A stretch of DNA of 64,000 nt from Microbacterium sp. Its GTDB lineage: Bacteria > Actinomycetota > Actinomycetes > Actinomycetales > Microbacteriaceae. The stretch spans positions 1,240,001 to 1,304,000 of the forward strand of contig PNMM01000001.1 in NCBI GenBank assembly GCA_013823625.1, given 5' to 3'. The notes under the pieces were generated by a model, which was not told the origin of the DNA, did not search any database, and was given only the letters and a program-made list of their open reading frames with translations. Positions 28,622-37,102 of the stretch are shown one piece after another; the stretch's first letter is position 1, and every line of letters starts with the position of its first letter. The translations under genes and the position numbers were made by a program.

Positions 28622-29058
28622 GCGGGCACTCCCCCGCGATACAGCGCGATCTTCGTGATGGTTTCGAGCAGCGCCGAGAAGAAGAAGCCGAGGTAGAGCA
28701 CATTGGCGATCCAGAACGGGTCGAGCTCTAGCACGGCAAAGACGAGGGCCGCGAGCGCGCCGGCAATGAGAAAGCCGCGCGAGGTGAACTCGGCACGCGC
28801 TTTGATTTGCTTGTCGCGAATGTCGGTCTCGCGCCCGTCTTTGTGCGTCACGATACCGAGAATGATCGAGACAACGATCATCACGACGATCGATGCACCG
28901 ATGGTCCACAGCATTGCGTCAACGTAGGGCGTATCGGGCATCGGAGTTTCGGCTGCACGCGTGAACAGCACGGTGAGATACACGGCAAACGAGGCGATCG
29001 AGACGACCAAGCCCACCCACGCTACGCGTTCTTCGTAGTTCATGTCTTGAATGGCCAC
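28615..29058 (-). CDS. Four-TM membrane protein paired with XRE regulator
   Basis: 147 residues with hydrophobic segments at about 13-32, 48-70, 92-110 and 115-135. It has a charged cytoplasmic loop between segments 2 and 3 ([20 protein letters not shown]). No catalytic motif. The gene pair of a small integral membrane protein and an XRE-family HTH is widespread and poorly studied; the membrane protein could signal to the regulator, which is inference. GTG start with AGGGAGG 5 nt upstream. First gene of the operon under the operator-flanked promoter. Confidence 0.75.
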   Translation of the reverse strand: MAIQDMNYEERVAWVGLVVSIASFAVYLTVLFTRAAETPMPDTPYVDAMLWTIGASIVVMIVVSIILGIVTHKDGRETDIRDKQIKARAEFTSRGFLIAGALAALVFAVLELDPFWIANVLYLGFFFSALLETITKIALYRGGVPAW

Positions 29059-29073
29059 GAGGGCCTCCCTTCG

Positions 29074-29099
29074 GTCATGTCAAGAATGCTTGACATGAC
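29074..29099. promoter_or_regulatory. Operator O1 of the XRE operon (perfect inverted repeat)
   Basis: Arms GTCATGTCAAG and CTTGACATGAC (11 bp each) around AATG. It lies just downstream of the predicted -10, covering the start of transcription. Confidence 0.85.
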
Positions 29100-29101
29100 T
29101 G

Positions 29102-29130
29102 AAGGTAAAGCATGGGTTACATCATGTCAA
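29102..29130 (-). promoter_or_regulatory. Sigma-70-type promoter of the XRE operon
   Basis: Minus strand: consensus TTGACA (29125-29130), a 17-nt spacer and TACCTT (29102-29107). The -35 lies within operator O2. Confidence 0.75.
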
Positions 29131-30024
29131 GTTTTCTTGACTTGGTTGAGTGAGGCCCGACGGTGCTCGTCGACGAGGCTGCAGCACAGCGGCCGCCAAA
29201 CCGGTCAACATGATCGCGCCACCCACAAACTCGGTCACCGAGGGGACCTCTGCCTGTACGAGCCACGCGGTCAGGATGCCCACGACCGGTACGAGCAGTG
29301 TGAACGGTACGACCGCGCTCGTCGGGTACCGCGCGAGCAACGAGTTCCAGATGCCATAGCCGATGAGACTCGCAAACACAGCCGTGTAGACGGTGCTGGC
29401 AATCGCGACCCATGACAGCCCGGTGAGCGCCTGCCACACGACGGGCGGCGAATCAACAATGAGCGACAGGGCGAACGCCGGAAGCGGAACCACGAGGCCC
29501 GACCACACCACGAGCGAGAGCCCCGAGCTCGCTTGCGCGCGGCGCGCGAGCACGTTGCCGATCGACCACGACAAAGCTGCGCCGAGCGTCACCACGAGAG
29601 GCAGCCAGGGCGCCGCTTGCGCGTGCCCGACGATCACGAACGCGAGGCCGACCATGCCCACAAACACGCCGATAAGTTGGCGGGGGGTCGGGCGTTCGCG
29701 CAACACCAGGGCTGCCACGACGAGCGAGAAGATCACCTGGGTTTGCAGCAGTAGTGACGCGAGACCCGGCGGCATGCCGAGCGCGAGCGCCAGGTAGAGC
29801 AGGGCGAACTGGCCGAGGCTGAGGAATCCGCCGACCAAGAGCAGTTGACGCCATCCGATGTTGGGCGGCTTCAGGAAGAACACCGCGGGAACACAGACCA
29901 CGAGAAAGCGCATCGCGAGGAAGAGCAGCGGCGGAACATCCGCTTGCCCCGCATCAATCACAACGAAGTTGGCGCCCCAAATGACGACGACGAGAATCGC
30001 GAGCAGCGAGTGCCGCAGGCTCAC
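29122..30024 (-). CDS. DMT-superfamily (EamA) transporter
   Basis: 300 residues with ten membrane segments in two EamA repeats; the N-terminal VVIWGANFVVIDAG and the second-half SWVAIASTVYTAVFASLIGYGIWNSLL are typical. Members export amino acids or related metabolites. GTG start overlaps the YccF gene by 4 bp, so the two are co-translated. Its 3' end contains the upstream operator and -35 of the next operon, which ties expression of the two units together physically. Substrate unknown. Confidence 0.85.
   Translation of the reverse strand: MSLRHSLLAILVVVIWGANFVVIDAGQADVPPLLFLAMRFLVVCVPAVFFLKPPNIGWRQLLLVGGFLSLGQFALLYLALALGMPPGLASLLLQTQVIFSLVVAALVLRERPTPRQLIGVFVGMVGLAFVIVGHAQAAPWLPLVVTLGAALSWSIGNVLARRAQASSGLSLVVWSGLVVPLPAFALSLIVDSPPVVWQALTGLSWVAIASTVYTAVFASLIGYGIWNSLLARYPTSAVVPFTLLVPVVGILTAWLVQAEVPSVTEFVGGAIMLTGLAAAVLQPRRRAPSGLTQPSQENLT
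29123..29144. promoter_or_regulatory. Operator O2 of the XRE operon
   Basis: CATGTCAAG and CTTGACTTG around TTTT: the O1 pattern with one mismatch, covering the -35. Centres of O1 and O2 are 47 bp apart. It overlaps the 3' end of the DMT transporter gene. Confidence 0.8.
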
Positions 30025-30395
30025 GGCTTATCGACGATCTCCTTGCCCAGCGGCAGCAGCGCAACCGGGACCATCTTGAGGTTCGCCCAAGCGAACGGAA
30101 TGCCGATGATCGTGATCGCGAGCGCGAGCGCCGAGGTGATGTGAGCAATGGCCAACCACCAACCGGCCAGGATCACCCACACAATGTTGCCGAGTACCGA
30201 CCATGCGCCAGCCGACGGCTTCTCGACCACGGTCTTGCCGAACGGCCACAGTGAGTACACGCCGATGCGCCATGCCGCGATACCCCACGGAATCGTCACG
30301 ATGAGAATGAACATGACGAGAGCCGCGAGAGCATAGCCAAGAAAGAGCCAGAAGCCCGAGAGGATGAGCCAGATGATGTTGAGCAGGGTGCGCAT
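30021..30395 (-). CDS. YccF-family inner membrane protein
   Basis: 124 residues made of two similar halves, each with hydrophobic segments and a conserved P-W-G/P-F-A turn (IVTIPWGIAAWRIGVYSLWPFG and IIGIPFAWANLKMVPVALLPLG). This duplicated pattern is the YccF domain. No biochemical function is established for the family. It is the first gene of a two-gene unit with the EamA transporter. Confidence 0.85.
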   Translation of the reverse strand: MRTLLNIIWLILSGFWLFLGYALAALVMFILIVTIPWGIAAWRIGVYSLWPFGKTVVEKPSAGAWSVLGNIVWVILAGWWLAIAHITSALALAITIIGIPFAWANLKMVPVALLPLGKEIVDKP

Positions 30396-30446
30396 GCCTC
30401 TAGTCTGGCGGGTCGCCCGGCGAGACGCGACTCGGGAAGCCGCGCG

Positions 30447-31070
30447 CTAGAGCCCCAGGGCCGGATTCGCGGTACGGACGGCGTCGAGCGCCTTGCCCGC
30501 AATGGCGTCAGTGAGTTCCGCGCCCGTGCCGTCACACACGATCAACACGTCGTCCGTGAGAATGTAGGTCGCACCCACGAGTGAAAAGGCACCCTCAGCT
30601 TCAAGATTCCACCATGCCAGATCGCCCGATATAGTCCCCGAGAATCCAGCTTCTGCGAGTGCAGACTGCAACGAACCAGAAGTCTCGGGCGTGATCGACG
30701 CGACAGCGAGGGCGAAAGACCCATCAGAGTTGGGCACCCCCCAACTACACCCGCGGTACACCTCGGCGCCCGTGAGCACCTCTGGAGCTCCCGGCACGGT
30801 CATGCGGAACAAGTAGTCGGCCGCGGTGAGCTCACCAAAGAAAACAGTTGAACCCCCGAACCGTTCGACGGCGTATGCCAGGGGCACCAAAGTCTCACAC
30901 TCCGGGATCGTCAAGGCCTCCACGACAGGCTCGGTCGTGGGCTCGACCGTCGGCGTCGGCGACTCTGTCACCGAGGGAGATGCCTCAGGCGTCGACGGCT
31001 CGGCCGCCGGCGTGCACCCTGCCAGCAGTAGCGCAATGGCAGCAGCGCCGATGAGAATCCGACCACGCAT
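30447..31070 (-). CDS. Secreted lipoprotein, unknown
   Basis: 207 residues: signal peptide with lipobox LLLAGC, a Ser/Thr/Pro/Glu-rich linker (SPTPTVEPTTEP) and a mature domain containing two or three Cys, the pattern VYRGCSWGVPNSDGSFALAV and a final AIAGKALDAVRTANPALGL. Similar small lipoproteins with CxWG cores occur in many Microbacteriaceae without known function. ATG 31070 is preferred because GGAGGG stands 7 nt upstream; an earlier GTG at 31088 would disturb the signal peptide. Confidence 0.75.
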   Translation of the reverse strand: MRGRILIGAAAIALLLAGCTPAAEPSTPEASPSVTESPTPTVEPTTEPVVEALTIPECETLVPLAYAVERFGGSTVFFGELTAADYLFRMTVPGAPEVLTGAEVYRGCSWGVPNSDGSFALAVASITPETSGSLQSALAEAGFSGTISGDLAWWNLEAEGAFSLVGATYILTDDVLIVCDGTGAELTDAIAGKALDAVRTANPALGL

Positions 31071-31116
31071 GAGAAGTCCCTCCACCAAGTACCCATGACG
31101 ATACTGGTCACGTAAC

Positions 31117-31141
31117 GGTGCACGCCAGAGGCAGGTGCACC
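31117..31141 (-). terminator. Possible terminator of ssrA
   Basis: GGTGCAC and GTGCACC form a 7-bp stem with an 11-nt loop, about 30 nt beyond the mature tmRNA 3' end. The hairpin is modest. Confidence 0.35.
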
Positions 31142-31172
31142 CGTGAATCTCACAGTGCGTGACAGCAACCAG

Positions 31173-31542
31173 TGGTGGAGATGGGGGGAATTGAACCCCC
31201 GTCCATCGCTGTGAGCCAGAGCCTTCTACGGGCGTAGTCTGCTGAAACGTTCTACTCGGCTCCGACCTTTGTTGCAGACCCCTAGGTCGACGAGCCCAGC
31301 CTCAGTTTAAGTCCCACATGCACCTGAGACGCAGGCACGCAGCAAGTCTCCTTCATGACGCCAGTGATCGGGTCGGAGACGCACCCGGACTGACGGACTA
31401 TCTACTCTGCCTAGGCGGCGAGAGCGAAGTCGGTGCGCTTAGCATTGGCACCTGTTGTTTGCAGAGATCGTTAACGAGATAACCCTGCATCCTCGACCCG
31501 CTTCTCACCGTTTCGCAGGCGATGTCGAAACCGATCATCCCC
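31173..31542 (-). ncRNA. ssrA: Transfer-messenger RNA (tmRNA)
   Basis: Rescues stalled ribosomes together with SmpB. Read on the minus strand, the 5' end GGGGATG pairs with CATCTCC next to an encoded ACCA 3' end, forming the tRNA-like acceptor stem. The T-arm is GGGGGTTCAATTCCCCC, and GGTTTCGACA follows the 5' strand as usual. The internal frame encodes the tag ANAKRTDFALAA then TAG. About 370 nt, one-piece form. smpB lies 0.9 kb away on the same strand. Mature ends are inferred from acceptor-stem pairing. Confidence 0.96.
31411..31449 (-). other. tmRNA proteolysis-tag reading frame
   Basis: Resume codon GCC then AAT GCT AAG and so on to TAG: tag peptide ANAKRTDFALAA. The C-terminal ALAA is the degron recognised by ClpXP-type proteases. 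Confidence 0.85.
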
Positions 31543-31717
31543 TCGGTCACTCGTCGTTTCGCCGCGAAGAATCGCGAGGAACAACGAGCGGGTCACTGTC
31601 ACGCACTGTGGAGTTATGGGGAGACTCGTTCAAGAACAGACGAGGCCTCGATCAGACGCCGTTCGCGGCGTAGCCCTACAGTATACGTCACCCCCGACCA
31701 CGCTGACTGGAGACGCC

Positions 31718-32386
31718 ATGACTGACCTCGTTCTCACCGTGCAGGGCTCGGCCCGCGCAGAACTCGCCCCCGAGCGCGCGACGATTCGCTTCACCATCGC
31801 GACCGACGGACCGGAGCGCGCTTCGGTTGTCGACGCCGTCACCGCCACCCTCGCGAGGGTGAGCGAAACGCTCGGGGGACGCGCCGCGAACGGCGCGCTC
31901 GAAGCGTGGTCGATCGATCAGGTCTCAGCAAGTGCGCAGCGGCCGTGGACGAACGACGGCACCCAAGCCCCACTCGTGCACCGCGCCAGTGCCACAGGAC
32001 GTGCTGTGCTCGACAGTCCCGACCGTGCGGCCGAACTCGTCGACGCTCTCGCGGCCGATTCCCTCGTCACGATCGACGCCATTGAGTGGTGGCTCACCGA
32101 CTCCTTGCTCGCCCATGCTCAGGCTGATGTGCGCACGCGCGCGGTCGCCGAGGCGCGGGCCAAAGCTGCCGTGCTCGCCGCCGCTGCCGGCCGGTCTGAC
32201 GTCGACGCTGTGGCACTCGCCGACCCCGGAATGCTCGACGGCTCGTCACTCGGCATGGGCCCACAGCCGCGGTTCGAAAAGGCCATGGCCATGGCGATGG
32301 ATGCCGGCGGGCCCAGTGGCTTCTCGCTGCGCCCCCAACCGATCGTGATCGAGGTCGCGGTCGATGGGCGCTTCATCGCGCGCTAG
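31718..32386 (+). CDS. SIMPL-domain (DUF541) protein
   Basis: 222 residues covering one SIMPL/DUF541 domain: VLTVQGSARAELAPERATIRFTI at the start, RASATGRAVLDSPDRAAELVDAL in the middle, the helix RTRAVAEARAKAAVLAAAAGRSD and the closing QPIVIEVAVDGRFIAR. No signal peptide, so unlike many relatives it seems cytoplasmic. Such proteins are linked to oxidative-stress tolerance in other bacteria but the mechanism is unclear. ATG 31718 has GGAG 6 nt upstream. A TACAGT at 31676-31681 could be its -10. Convergent with smpB. Confidence 0.8.
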   Translation: MTDLVLTVQGSARAELAPERATIRFTIATDGPERASVVDAVTATLARVSETLGGRAANGALEAWSIDQVSASAQRPWTNDGTQAPLVHRASATGRAVLDSPDRAAELVDALAADSLVTIDAIEWWLTDSLLAHAQADVRTRAVAEARAKAAVLAAAAGRSDVDAVALADPGMLDGSSLGMGPQPRFEKAMAMAMDAGGPSGFSLRPQPIVIEVAVDGRFIAR

Positions 32387-32420
32387 CGCCGCGCAGTCAC
32401 GCTTGTCGGCGAGAGCTGCG

Positions 32421-32897
32421 CTATTCGCCCATCCGGTTGCGCGTGCGCATCGCGCGGTCGGCCTCGCGCTTGTCTTGGCGCTCACGCAACGCGTGCCGCT
32501 TGTCGTATTCCTTCTTGCCCTTCGCGACCGCGAGCTCGACCTTGGCGCGCCCGTCGAGAAAGTAAATGCGCAGCGGAACGAGGGTGTAGCCGCCCTCTTT
32601 GACCTTCTGGCTGATCTTGATGATCTGTGCCTTGTGCAGCAGCATCTTGCGCTTGCGGCGAGGCGGGTGGTTGGTCCACGTGCCTTGCGAGTACTCGGGA
32701 ATGTGCACGGCGTCGAGCCAGGCCTCACCACCGTCGATAAAGCCATAGCCGTCGACGAGGCTCGCGCGCCCCATGCGCAACGACTTGACCTCGGTGCCGC
32801 TCAGCACGAGGCCCGCCTCATAGGTGTCTTCGATCGAGTAGTCGTGCCGCGCCTTGCGGTTGGTCGCCACGACTTTCTCGCCCTGTTCTTTCGGCAC
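32421..32897 (-). CDS. smpB: SsrA-binding protein SmpB
   Basis: Carries tmRNA to stalled ribosomes. 158 residues: [29 protein letters not shown], then [36 protein letters not shown] and the basic C-terminal tail ([16 protein letters not shown]) that enters the mRNA channel. Last gene of the prfB-ftsEX block on the minus strand, 84 bp after the GNAT gene. Confidence 0.96.
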   Translation of the reverse strand: MPKEQGEKVVATNRKARHDYSIEDTYEAGLVLSGTEVKSLRMGRASLVDGYGFIDGGEAWLDAVHIPEYSQGTWTNHPPRRKRKMLLHKAQIIKISQKVKEGGYTLVPLRIYFLDGRAKVELAVAKGKKEYDKRHALRERQDKREADRAMRTRNRMGE

Positions 32898-32981
32898 GGT
32901 TCACCTCCTGCGATGGCCGACGGATGCTGCGCACTTCCCGCGCGCAGCCCTCCAGCATACCGGCAGCACGGTCGACGGCCG

Positions 32982-33689
32982 TCAGTCGTCCGGCAGAATC
33001 ACCTTCCACGTGCCGAAGCGCGTGAGCCCGGCCGACCGAGCGACCGCGACCGAACCGAGATTGTCGACCTGGCAGCGATACTGCGGCTCATACCCGCGCC
33101 GGAGCGCCTCGGCGCTGAGCGCGCGCACCGTCGCCGCCGCGTAGCCACGGGCGCGGTAGTCCGGCAGCGTCAGTACACCCGTGTCGGCGAGCGTGCTGTT
33201 ATCCCACGGGTACATGCTCGCCGCGGTCACGAGCGTGTCGTCGACGAAGCAGCCGAACACGAGCCAATGGTCGAGTTCGACAAAGGCTTCGTCAACGTCG
33301 TCCTCGGGCGCAGTGGCGGCGAAGCGGCCAAACTCGGCACGATCGTCGATCGTGAGCGCACGCACGCCGGGCCTTGCTGGTTCAGCAACGAGGGTGCGGG
33401 CGTCAGCGGCCATAAAGTGGAACACGTCATCGGGGTCGTTGAGCGTGATTCCCGCCTCGCGCAACGCCGAAGTGACTTGATCGAGGTCGAGTTCGTCGCC
33501 GTGCGCAACACCGAGCTCGGTCGCCCGAGAAGGCGACAGTGCCAAGACCCGCGGGCCCTCGGCCGCGGTGAGGAGCGACACCGACCGAGACTCAGTCAGA
33601 GTGGCATCGACGACGACGTGCACGCCGTCGCGTCGCGCAGAAACGTCGACGCCGCGCATCCAGAAGTCGTACACGACCGGCGAAAACAT
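32982..33689 (-). CDS. GNAT-family N-acetyltransferase
   Basis: 235 residues. The N-terminal 120 residues resemble no clear family. The C-terminal GNAT domain (about 125-230) shows TGVLTLPDYRARGYAAATVRALSAEALRRG, with the R/Q-x-x-G-x-A acetyl-CoA loop as RARGYA, then QVDNLGSVAVARSAGL. Acceptor unknown. It lies 7 bp after ftsX and before smpB, an insertion in the usual ftsX-smpB order. ATG 33689 fits the ftsX end; longer frames run into ftsX. Confidence 0.78.
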   Translation of the reverse strand: MFSPVVYDFWMRGVDVSARRDGVHVVVDATLTESRSVSLLTAAEGPRVLALSPSRATELGVAHGDELDLDQVTSALREAGITLNDPDDVFHFMAADARTLVAEPARPGVRALTIDDRAEFGRFAATAPEDDVDEAFVELDHWLVFGCFVDDTLVTAASMYPWDNSTLADTGVLTLPDYRARGYAAATVRALSAEALRRGYEPQYRCQVDNLGSVAVARSAGLTRFGTWKVILPDD

Positions 33690-33696
33690 GGGGTTC

Positions 33697-34611
33697 TCAG
33701 ACGCGCAAGTAGCGAGTGATGGCAACGTTGGCCGAGAGTGCCGCCAAGAGGGCGCCCGCCGCGAGCAAAATCGGCACGACGAGCAAGGCATCACTCAACC
33801 CGACAAACGATGTGAGCGGCAGCGTCTCGGCCAGGTACCCCTGCACGAAGAACTGCACAATGCCAACGACCGCGAGCCCTGCGAGCACCGAACCAATAAG
33901 TGCCGCGACGACGCCCTCGATGATGAAGGGCGTTTGAATGAAGCGGTTGGATGCGCCCACGAGCCGCATGATGCCGATTTCGCGGCGGCGCGAGAACGCG
34001 CTCAGGCGAATTGTCGTGGCGATGAGCAGCGCGGCCGCGACGAGCATGAGTGCGGCGATGCCGATGGCCGTGAAGCTCGCTGCGTTGAGAATGTCGAAGA
34101 TCTGCTCGAGGTACGTGCGTTGGTCGACGATGCTTTCGACGCCCGCGAGCCCGCCGAGGGCATCCGCCAAGATGGCGCTCTGCGTCGGGTCAATGAGGTT
34201 GACCCAGAAGGCTTCGGGCAGCAACTCGGGCGTGATCAGATCGGCCACGGCATCGCCGGCAAACTGCTCTTGAAAGCGCTCGTAGGCCTCTTGCTGCGTC
34301 TCGAAGTAGAACGTGTCGATGAACGGCGCGAGGGTCTCGCCCTCAAGCTGCGCTTGCACGAGCGCCACTTGCTCAGGGGTCGCGACTTGCTGGTCGCAAC
34401 CGCCGACGGTCGAGAACTCGGTGCACATGTACACAGCGACTTGCGCGCGATCAAACCAGTACGACTTCATTTGGTTGATCTGCATCTGCAGCAGAATCGC
34501 GGCGCCCACGAACGTGAGCGAGATGAACGTGACGAGCACGACCGAAATGACCATGCTGAGGTTGCGGCGAAGACCCTGGCCCACCTCGCTCATGACGAGT
34601 CCGAGCCTCAT
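33697..34611 (-). CDS. ftsX: Cell-division ABC-type permease FtsX
   Basis: 304 residues with four membrane segments: one after a short cytoplasmic start (about 22-45), a large outside domain (50-170, containing the two-Cys segment [13 protein letters not shown]), then three C-terminal helices. The [21 protein letters not shown] coupling helix is present. FtsEX uses ATP to switch on cell-wall hydrolases of the NlpC/P60 type at the septum. It overlaps ftsE by 4 bp. Confidence 0.94.
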   Translation of the reverse strand: MRLGLVMSEVGQGLRRNLSMVISVVLVTFISLTFVGAAILLQMQINQMKSYWFDRAQVAVYMCTEFSTVGGCDQQVATPEQVALVQAQLEGETLAPFIDTFYFETQQEAYERFQEQFAGDAVADLITPELLPEAFWVNLIDPTQSAILADALGGLAGVESIVDQRTYLEQIFDILNAASFTAIGIAALMLVAAALLIATTIRLSAFSRRREIGIMRLVGASNRFIQTPFIIEGVVAALIGSVLAGLAVVGIVQFFVQGYLAETLPLTSFVGLSDALLVVPILLAAGALLAALSANVAITRYLRV

Positions 34612-35411
34612 GAGCGGCCTCCGAGGCCGTAGTTCGGCGCCGGAGCGGCTGGCGGCTGGCTCGGCGGCGCAGGCGGCGCAGCAGGCGCGGGAGTCATTCC
34701 GAAACCCTGCGTGGCAATCGGCGTGGCTTGCGTCTTGTAGCCGCCGCCGCGCTCGTCGCGAACAATGCGGCCACCGATGACCTCGATGACGCGGCGCTGC
34801 AGGCGGTCGACGATGCCCGCGTCGTGCGTGGCCATGATGACGGTCGTGCCGTTGGCGTTGATGCGCTCGAGCAGCGCCATGATGCCCGCGCTTGTCTCGG
34901 GGTCGAGGTTTCCGGTTGGCTCGTCGGCAAGCATGATGGCGGGCTTGTTGACGACGGCGCGGGCGATCGCCACCCGCTGCTGCTCACCGCCCGAGAGCTC
35001 GTGCGGAAAGCGCTGCGCCTTGCCGTCGAGGCCAACGGTCTGCAGCGCATCCGGAACCGCTTCGTGAATGAAGCCTTTGCTCTTGCCAATGACCTGCAGC
35101 GTGAAGGCGACGTTGTCGAACACGGTCTTGTTCGGCAGCAGTCGAAAGTCTTGAAACACCACGCCGAGGTTGCGGCGAAAGTACGGCACCTTGCGGCTCG
35201 AGATGTGGCCGAGGTCTTGCCCGAGCACGTGAATCGATCCGCTCGACGGCTTCTCTTCTTTGAGCACGAGCCGCAAGAACGTCGACTTGCCCGAGCCCGA
35301 GGCTCCGACGAGAAACACGAATTCGCCGCTCAGAATCTCGAGGCTGACGCTATTGAGCGCCGGCCGCGCTGTTCCGCGATAGACCTTGGTGACCTCGTCG
35401 AATCGAATCAT
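34608..35411 (-). CDS. ftsE: Cell-division ABC ATPase FtsE with Pro/Ala-rich tail
   Basis: Walker [14 protein letters not shown] (about 36-48), Q-loop [10 protein letters not shown], signature [14 protein letters not shown], Walker [14 protein letters not shown] and switch His in MATHDAG. The core ends near residue 225. About 40 residues follow, rich in Pro, Ala and Gly ([17 protein letters not shown]), which FtsE from model species lacks; they may be a flexible tether for divisome partners. Standard partner of FtsX downstream. Confidence 0.94.
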   Translation of the reverse strand: MIRFDEVTKVYRGTARPALNSVSLEILSGEFVFLVGASGSGKSTFLRLVLKEEKPSSGSIHVLGQDLGHISSRKVPYFRRNLGVVFQDFRLLPNKTVFDNVAFTLQVIGKSKGFIHEAVPDALQTVGLDGKAQRFPHELSGGEQQRVAIARAVVNKPAIMLADEPTGNLDPETSAGIMALLERINANGTTVIMATHDAGIVDRLQRRVIEVIGGRIVRDERGGGYKTQATPIATQGFGMTPAPAAPPAPPSQPPAAPAPNYGLGGRS

Positions 35412-35441
35412 CGCTCGCCAGCGTATGCCGCGCGCGCGGCG

Positions 35442-35470
35442 GCACGCGGGTGCGACACCCGCGAGCGTGC
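35442..35470 (-). terminator. GC-rich hairpin between the glyoxalase gene and ftsE
   Basis: CGCGGGTG-CGA-CACCCGCG with outer pairing of GCACGC and GCGTGC possible. It probably ends the glyoxalase transcript before ftsE. Confidence 0.45.
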
Positions 35471-35486
35471 GGTTCTCAGTGCCTGC

Positions 35487-35861
35487 TTAGGCCGACTCGG
35501 CTTCGGGCTCGGTGAGCCCAATGATGGTGCCCTCGAGGTCGCGGAACGAGGCGAACCGACCCCAGCCCTCGACGGCCTCAATCTCTGCCGTGATCTCAGC
35601 CCCCGCATCCACGGCCCGCGCGAGCGCGGCGTCGAGGTCATCGACGGTGATGTACAGACGGATGCCCTCACCACTCGGGCGGTAGTCGTCGCCCTCGGTG
35701 AGCGCGAGCGCCGCGGCCGCCGGGTCGTCGTTGGGCATGAAGACCATGCGCTGGCCGTCGACCTCAGACACCTCGAGCTCGACCTCGAACACGCGCCCGT
35801 AGAACGCCATCGACTTCTCGAGGTGGCGCGCCGGAATCTCCACGATGTTGATGCTCACCAT
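35487..35861 (-). CDS. VOC/glyoxalase-fold protein
   Basis: 124 residues with two beta-alpha-beta-beta-beta units: VEIPARHLEKSMAFYGRVFEVELE at the start and LYITVDDLDAALARAVDAGAEI in the middle. The segment RFASFRDLEGTIIGLTEP ends the fold. The metal ligands of true glyoxalase I are not clearly conserved, so it may be an isomerase, dioxygenase-like or binding protein. Start ATG 35861 stands 7 nt after TAGAGT (leaderless). It sits between prfB and ftsE. Confidence 0.8.
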   Translation of the reverse strand: MVSINIVEIPARHLEKSMAFYGRVFEVELEVSEVDGQRMVFMPNDDPAAAALALTEGDDYRPSGEGIRLYITVDDLDAALARAVDAGAEITAEIEAVEGWGRFASFRDLEGTIIGLTEPEAESA

Positions 35862-35868
35862 GGCGAGC

Positions 35869-35874
35869 ACTCTA
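35869..35874 (-). promoter_or_regulatory. -10 element, leaderless, glyoxalase gene
   Basis: TAGAGT on the minus strand, then 7 nt, then ATG 35861. Confidence 0.45.
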
Positions 35875-35949
35875 CGGGTGAAACGCCCGAGCGTCGACAC
35901 CGGTCGGTGAAGCCGGCCGGGCGCCCGGCGAGCGGCGCGATGCCCCGCC

Positions 35950-37059
35950 CTAATCGACCGGGCGCTGCTTGCGCCACTTGATGCCCGCGGCGATGAAACC
36001 GTCGAGGTCACCATCGAACACCGCCGAAGGGTTGTTGACCTCGTACTCGGTGCGCAGGTCTTTCACCATTTGGTAGGGCGCGAGTACGTACGACCGCATC
36101 TGGTCGCCCCAGCTTGCCGTGATGGTGCCGGCGAGTTCTTTCTTGGTCGCGGCCTCTTGCTCTTTCTGCATGATCAGCAGTCGCGACTGCAGCACGCGCA
36201 TAGCGGCCGCACGGTTTTGAATCTGGCTCTTCTCGTTTTGCATCGACACCACGAGACCCGTGGGCAAGTGGGTGATGCGCACGGCCGAGTCGGTTGTGTT
36301 GACCGACTGCCCGCCGGGGCCCGACGAGCGAAAGACATCGACACGGATGTCCGACTCGGGCACATCGATCTCGGCACTCTCTTCGAGCAGCGGGATGACT
36401 TCGACGGCGGCGAAGCTCGTCTGCCGCTTACCCGCGGCGCCGAACGGCGACATGCGCACGAGACGGTGGGTTCCCGCCTCGACACTCAGCGTGCCAAAGG
36501 CGTGGGGCGCATCCACTTCGAACGTCGCGCTCTTGATGCCCGCCTCTTCGGCGTAAGAGATATCCATGACGGTCGTCGCGTACTTGTGTTGCTCGGCCCA
36601 CCGCAAATACATGCGCAGCAGCATGTCGGCGAAGTCAGCAGCATCGACGCCGCCCGCACCCGCGCGAATCGTGACAACCGCGGGGCGCGCGTCGTATTCG
36701 CCATCGAGCAGCGTCTGCACTTCCATCTCGGCGAGCGCCTTCTCAATGCCGTCGAGCTCGCTCGCTGCTTCGGCAGCGGCATCGGCGTCGTCGGCTTCGC
36801 GGGCCATCTCGATGAGCACGTCAAGGTCGTCGAGACGACCCTGCAGCTCAGTGATGCGCTTGAGTTCGCTCTGGCGGTGGCTCAAGGCGCTCGTGACCTT
36901 CTGGGCGTTCGCGGTGTCGTCCCACAAATCGGGGGCACCCGCTTGCTCGTTGAGCGCGGCAATGTCGGCCTCGAGTCGCTCGACGTCAACGACGGCGCGA
37001 ATGTCGGCGAAAGTGCTGCGGGCGGCGGCGATGCGCTCGGCGAAGTCCAGATCGATCAT
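35950..37059 (-). CDS. prfB: Peptide chain release factor 2
   Basis: Terminates translation at UGA and UAA. 369 residues with the codon-recognition loop [15 protein letters not shown] (SPF anticodon motif) and the catalytic loop [18 protein letters not shown] (GGQ). The frame is continuous from ATG, so the programmed +1 frameshift of enterobacterial prfB is absent. TAGGCT (37069-37074, minus strand) is 9 nt upstream of the ATG. First gene of the prfB-glyoxalase-ftsEX-GNAT-smpB run. Confidence 0.96.
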   Translation of the reverse strand: MIDLDFAERIAAARSTFADIRAVVDVERLEADIAALNEQAGAPDLWDDTANAQKVTSALSHRQSELKRITELQGRLDDLDVLIEMAREADDADAAAEAASELDGIEKALAEMEVQTLLDGEYDARPAVVTIRAGAGGVDAADFADMLLRMYLRWAEQHKYATTVMDISYAEEAGIKSATFEVDAPHAFGTLSVEAGTHRLVRMSPFGAAGKRQTSFAAVEVIPLLEESAEIDVPESDIRVDVFRSSGPGGQSVNTTDSAVRITHLPTGLVVSMQNEKSQIQNRAAAMRVLQSRLLIMQKEQEAATKKELAGTITASWGDQMRSYVLAPYQMVKDLRTEYEVNNPSAVFDGDLDGFIAAGIKWRKQRPVD

Positions 37060-37068
37060 GTCGATGCC

Positions 37069-37092
37069 AGCCTACCGGCGGGGGCGTACCCT
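37069..37092. promoter_or_regulatory. Back-to-back -10 elements for prfB and the MFS gene
   Basis: TAGGCT on the minus strand at 37069-37074 (prfB) and TACCCT on the plus strand at 37087-37092 (MFS gene) lie within a 43-bp intergenic region, so the two promoters must overlap face to face. Confidence 0.45.
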
Positions 37093-37102
37093 GAACGGCG
37101 AG

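Noticed and set aside
35950-37059. Programmed +1 frameshift in prfB
   Set aside because: The frame is continuous from the start codon; no internal TGA or CTTTGA-type slip site near codon 25.
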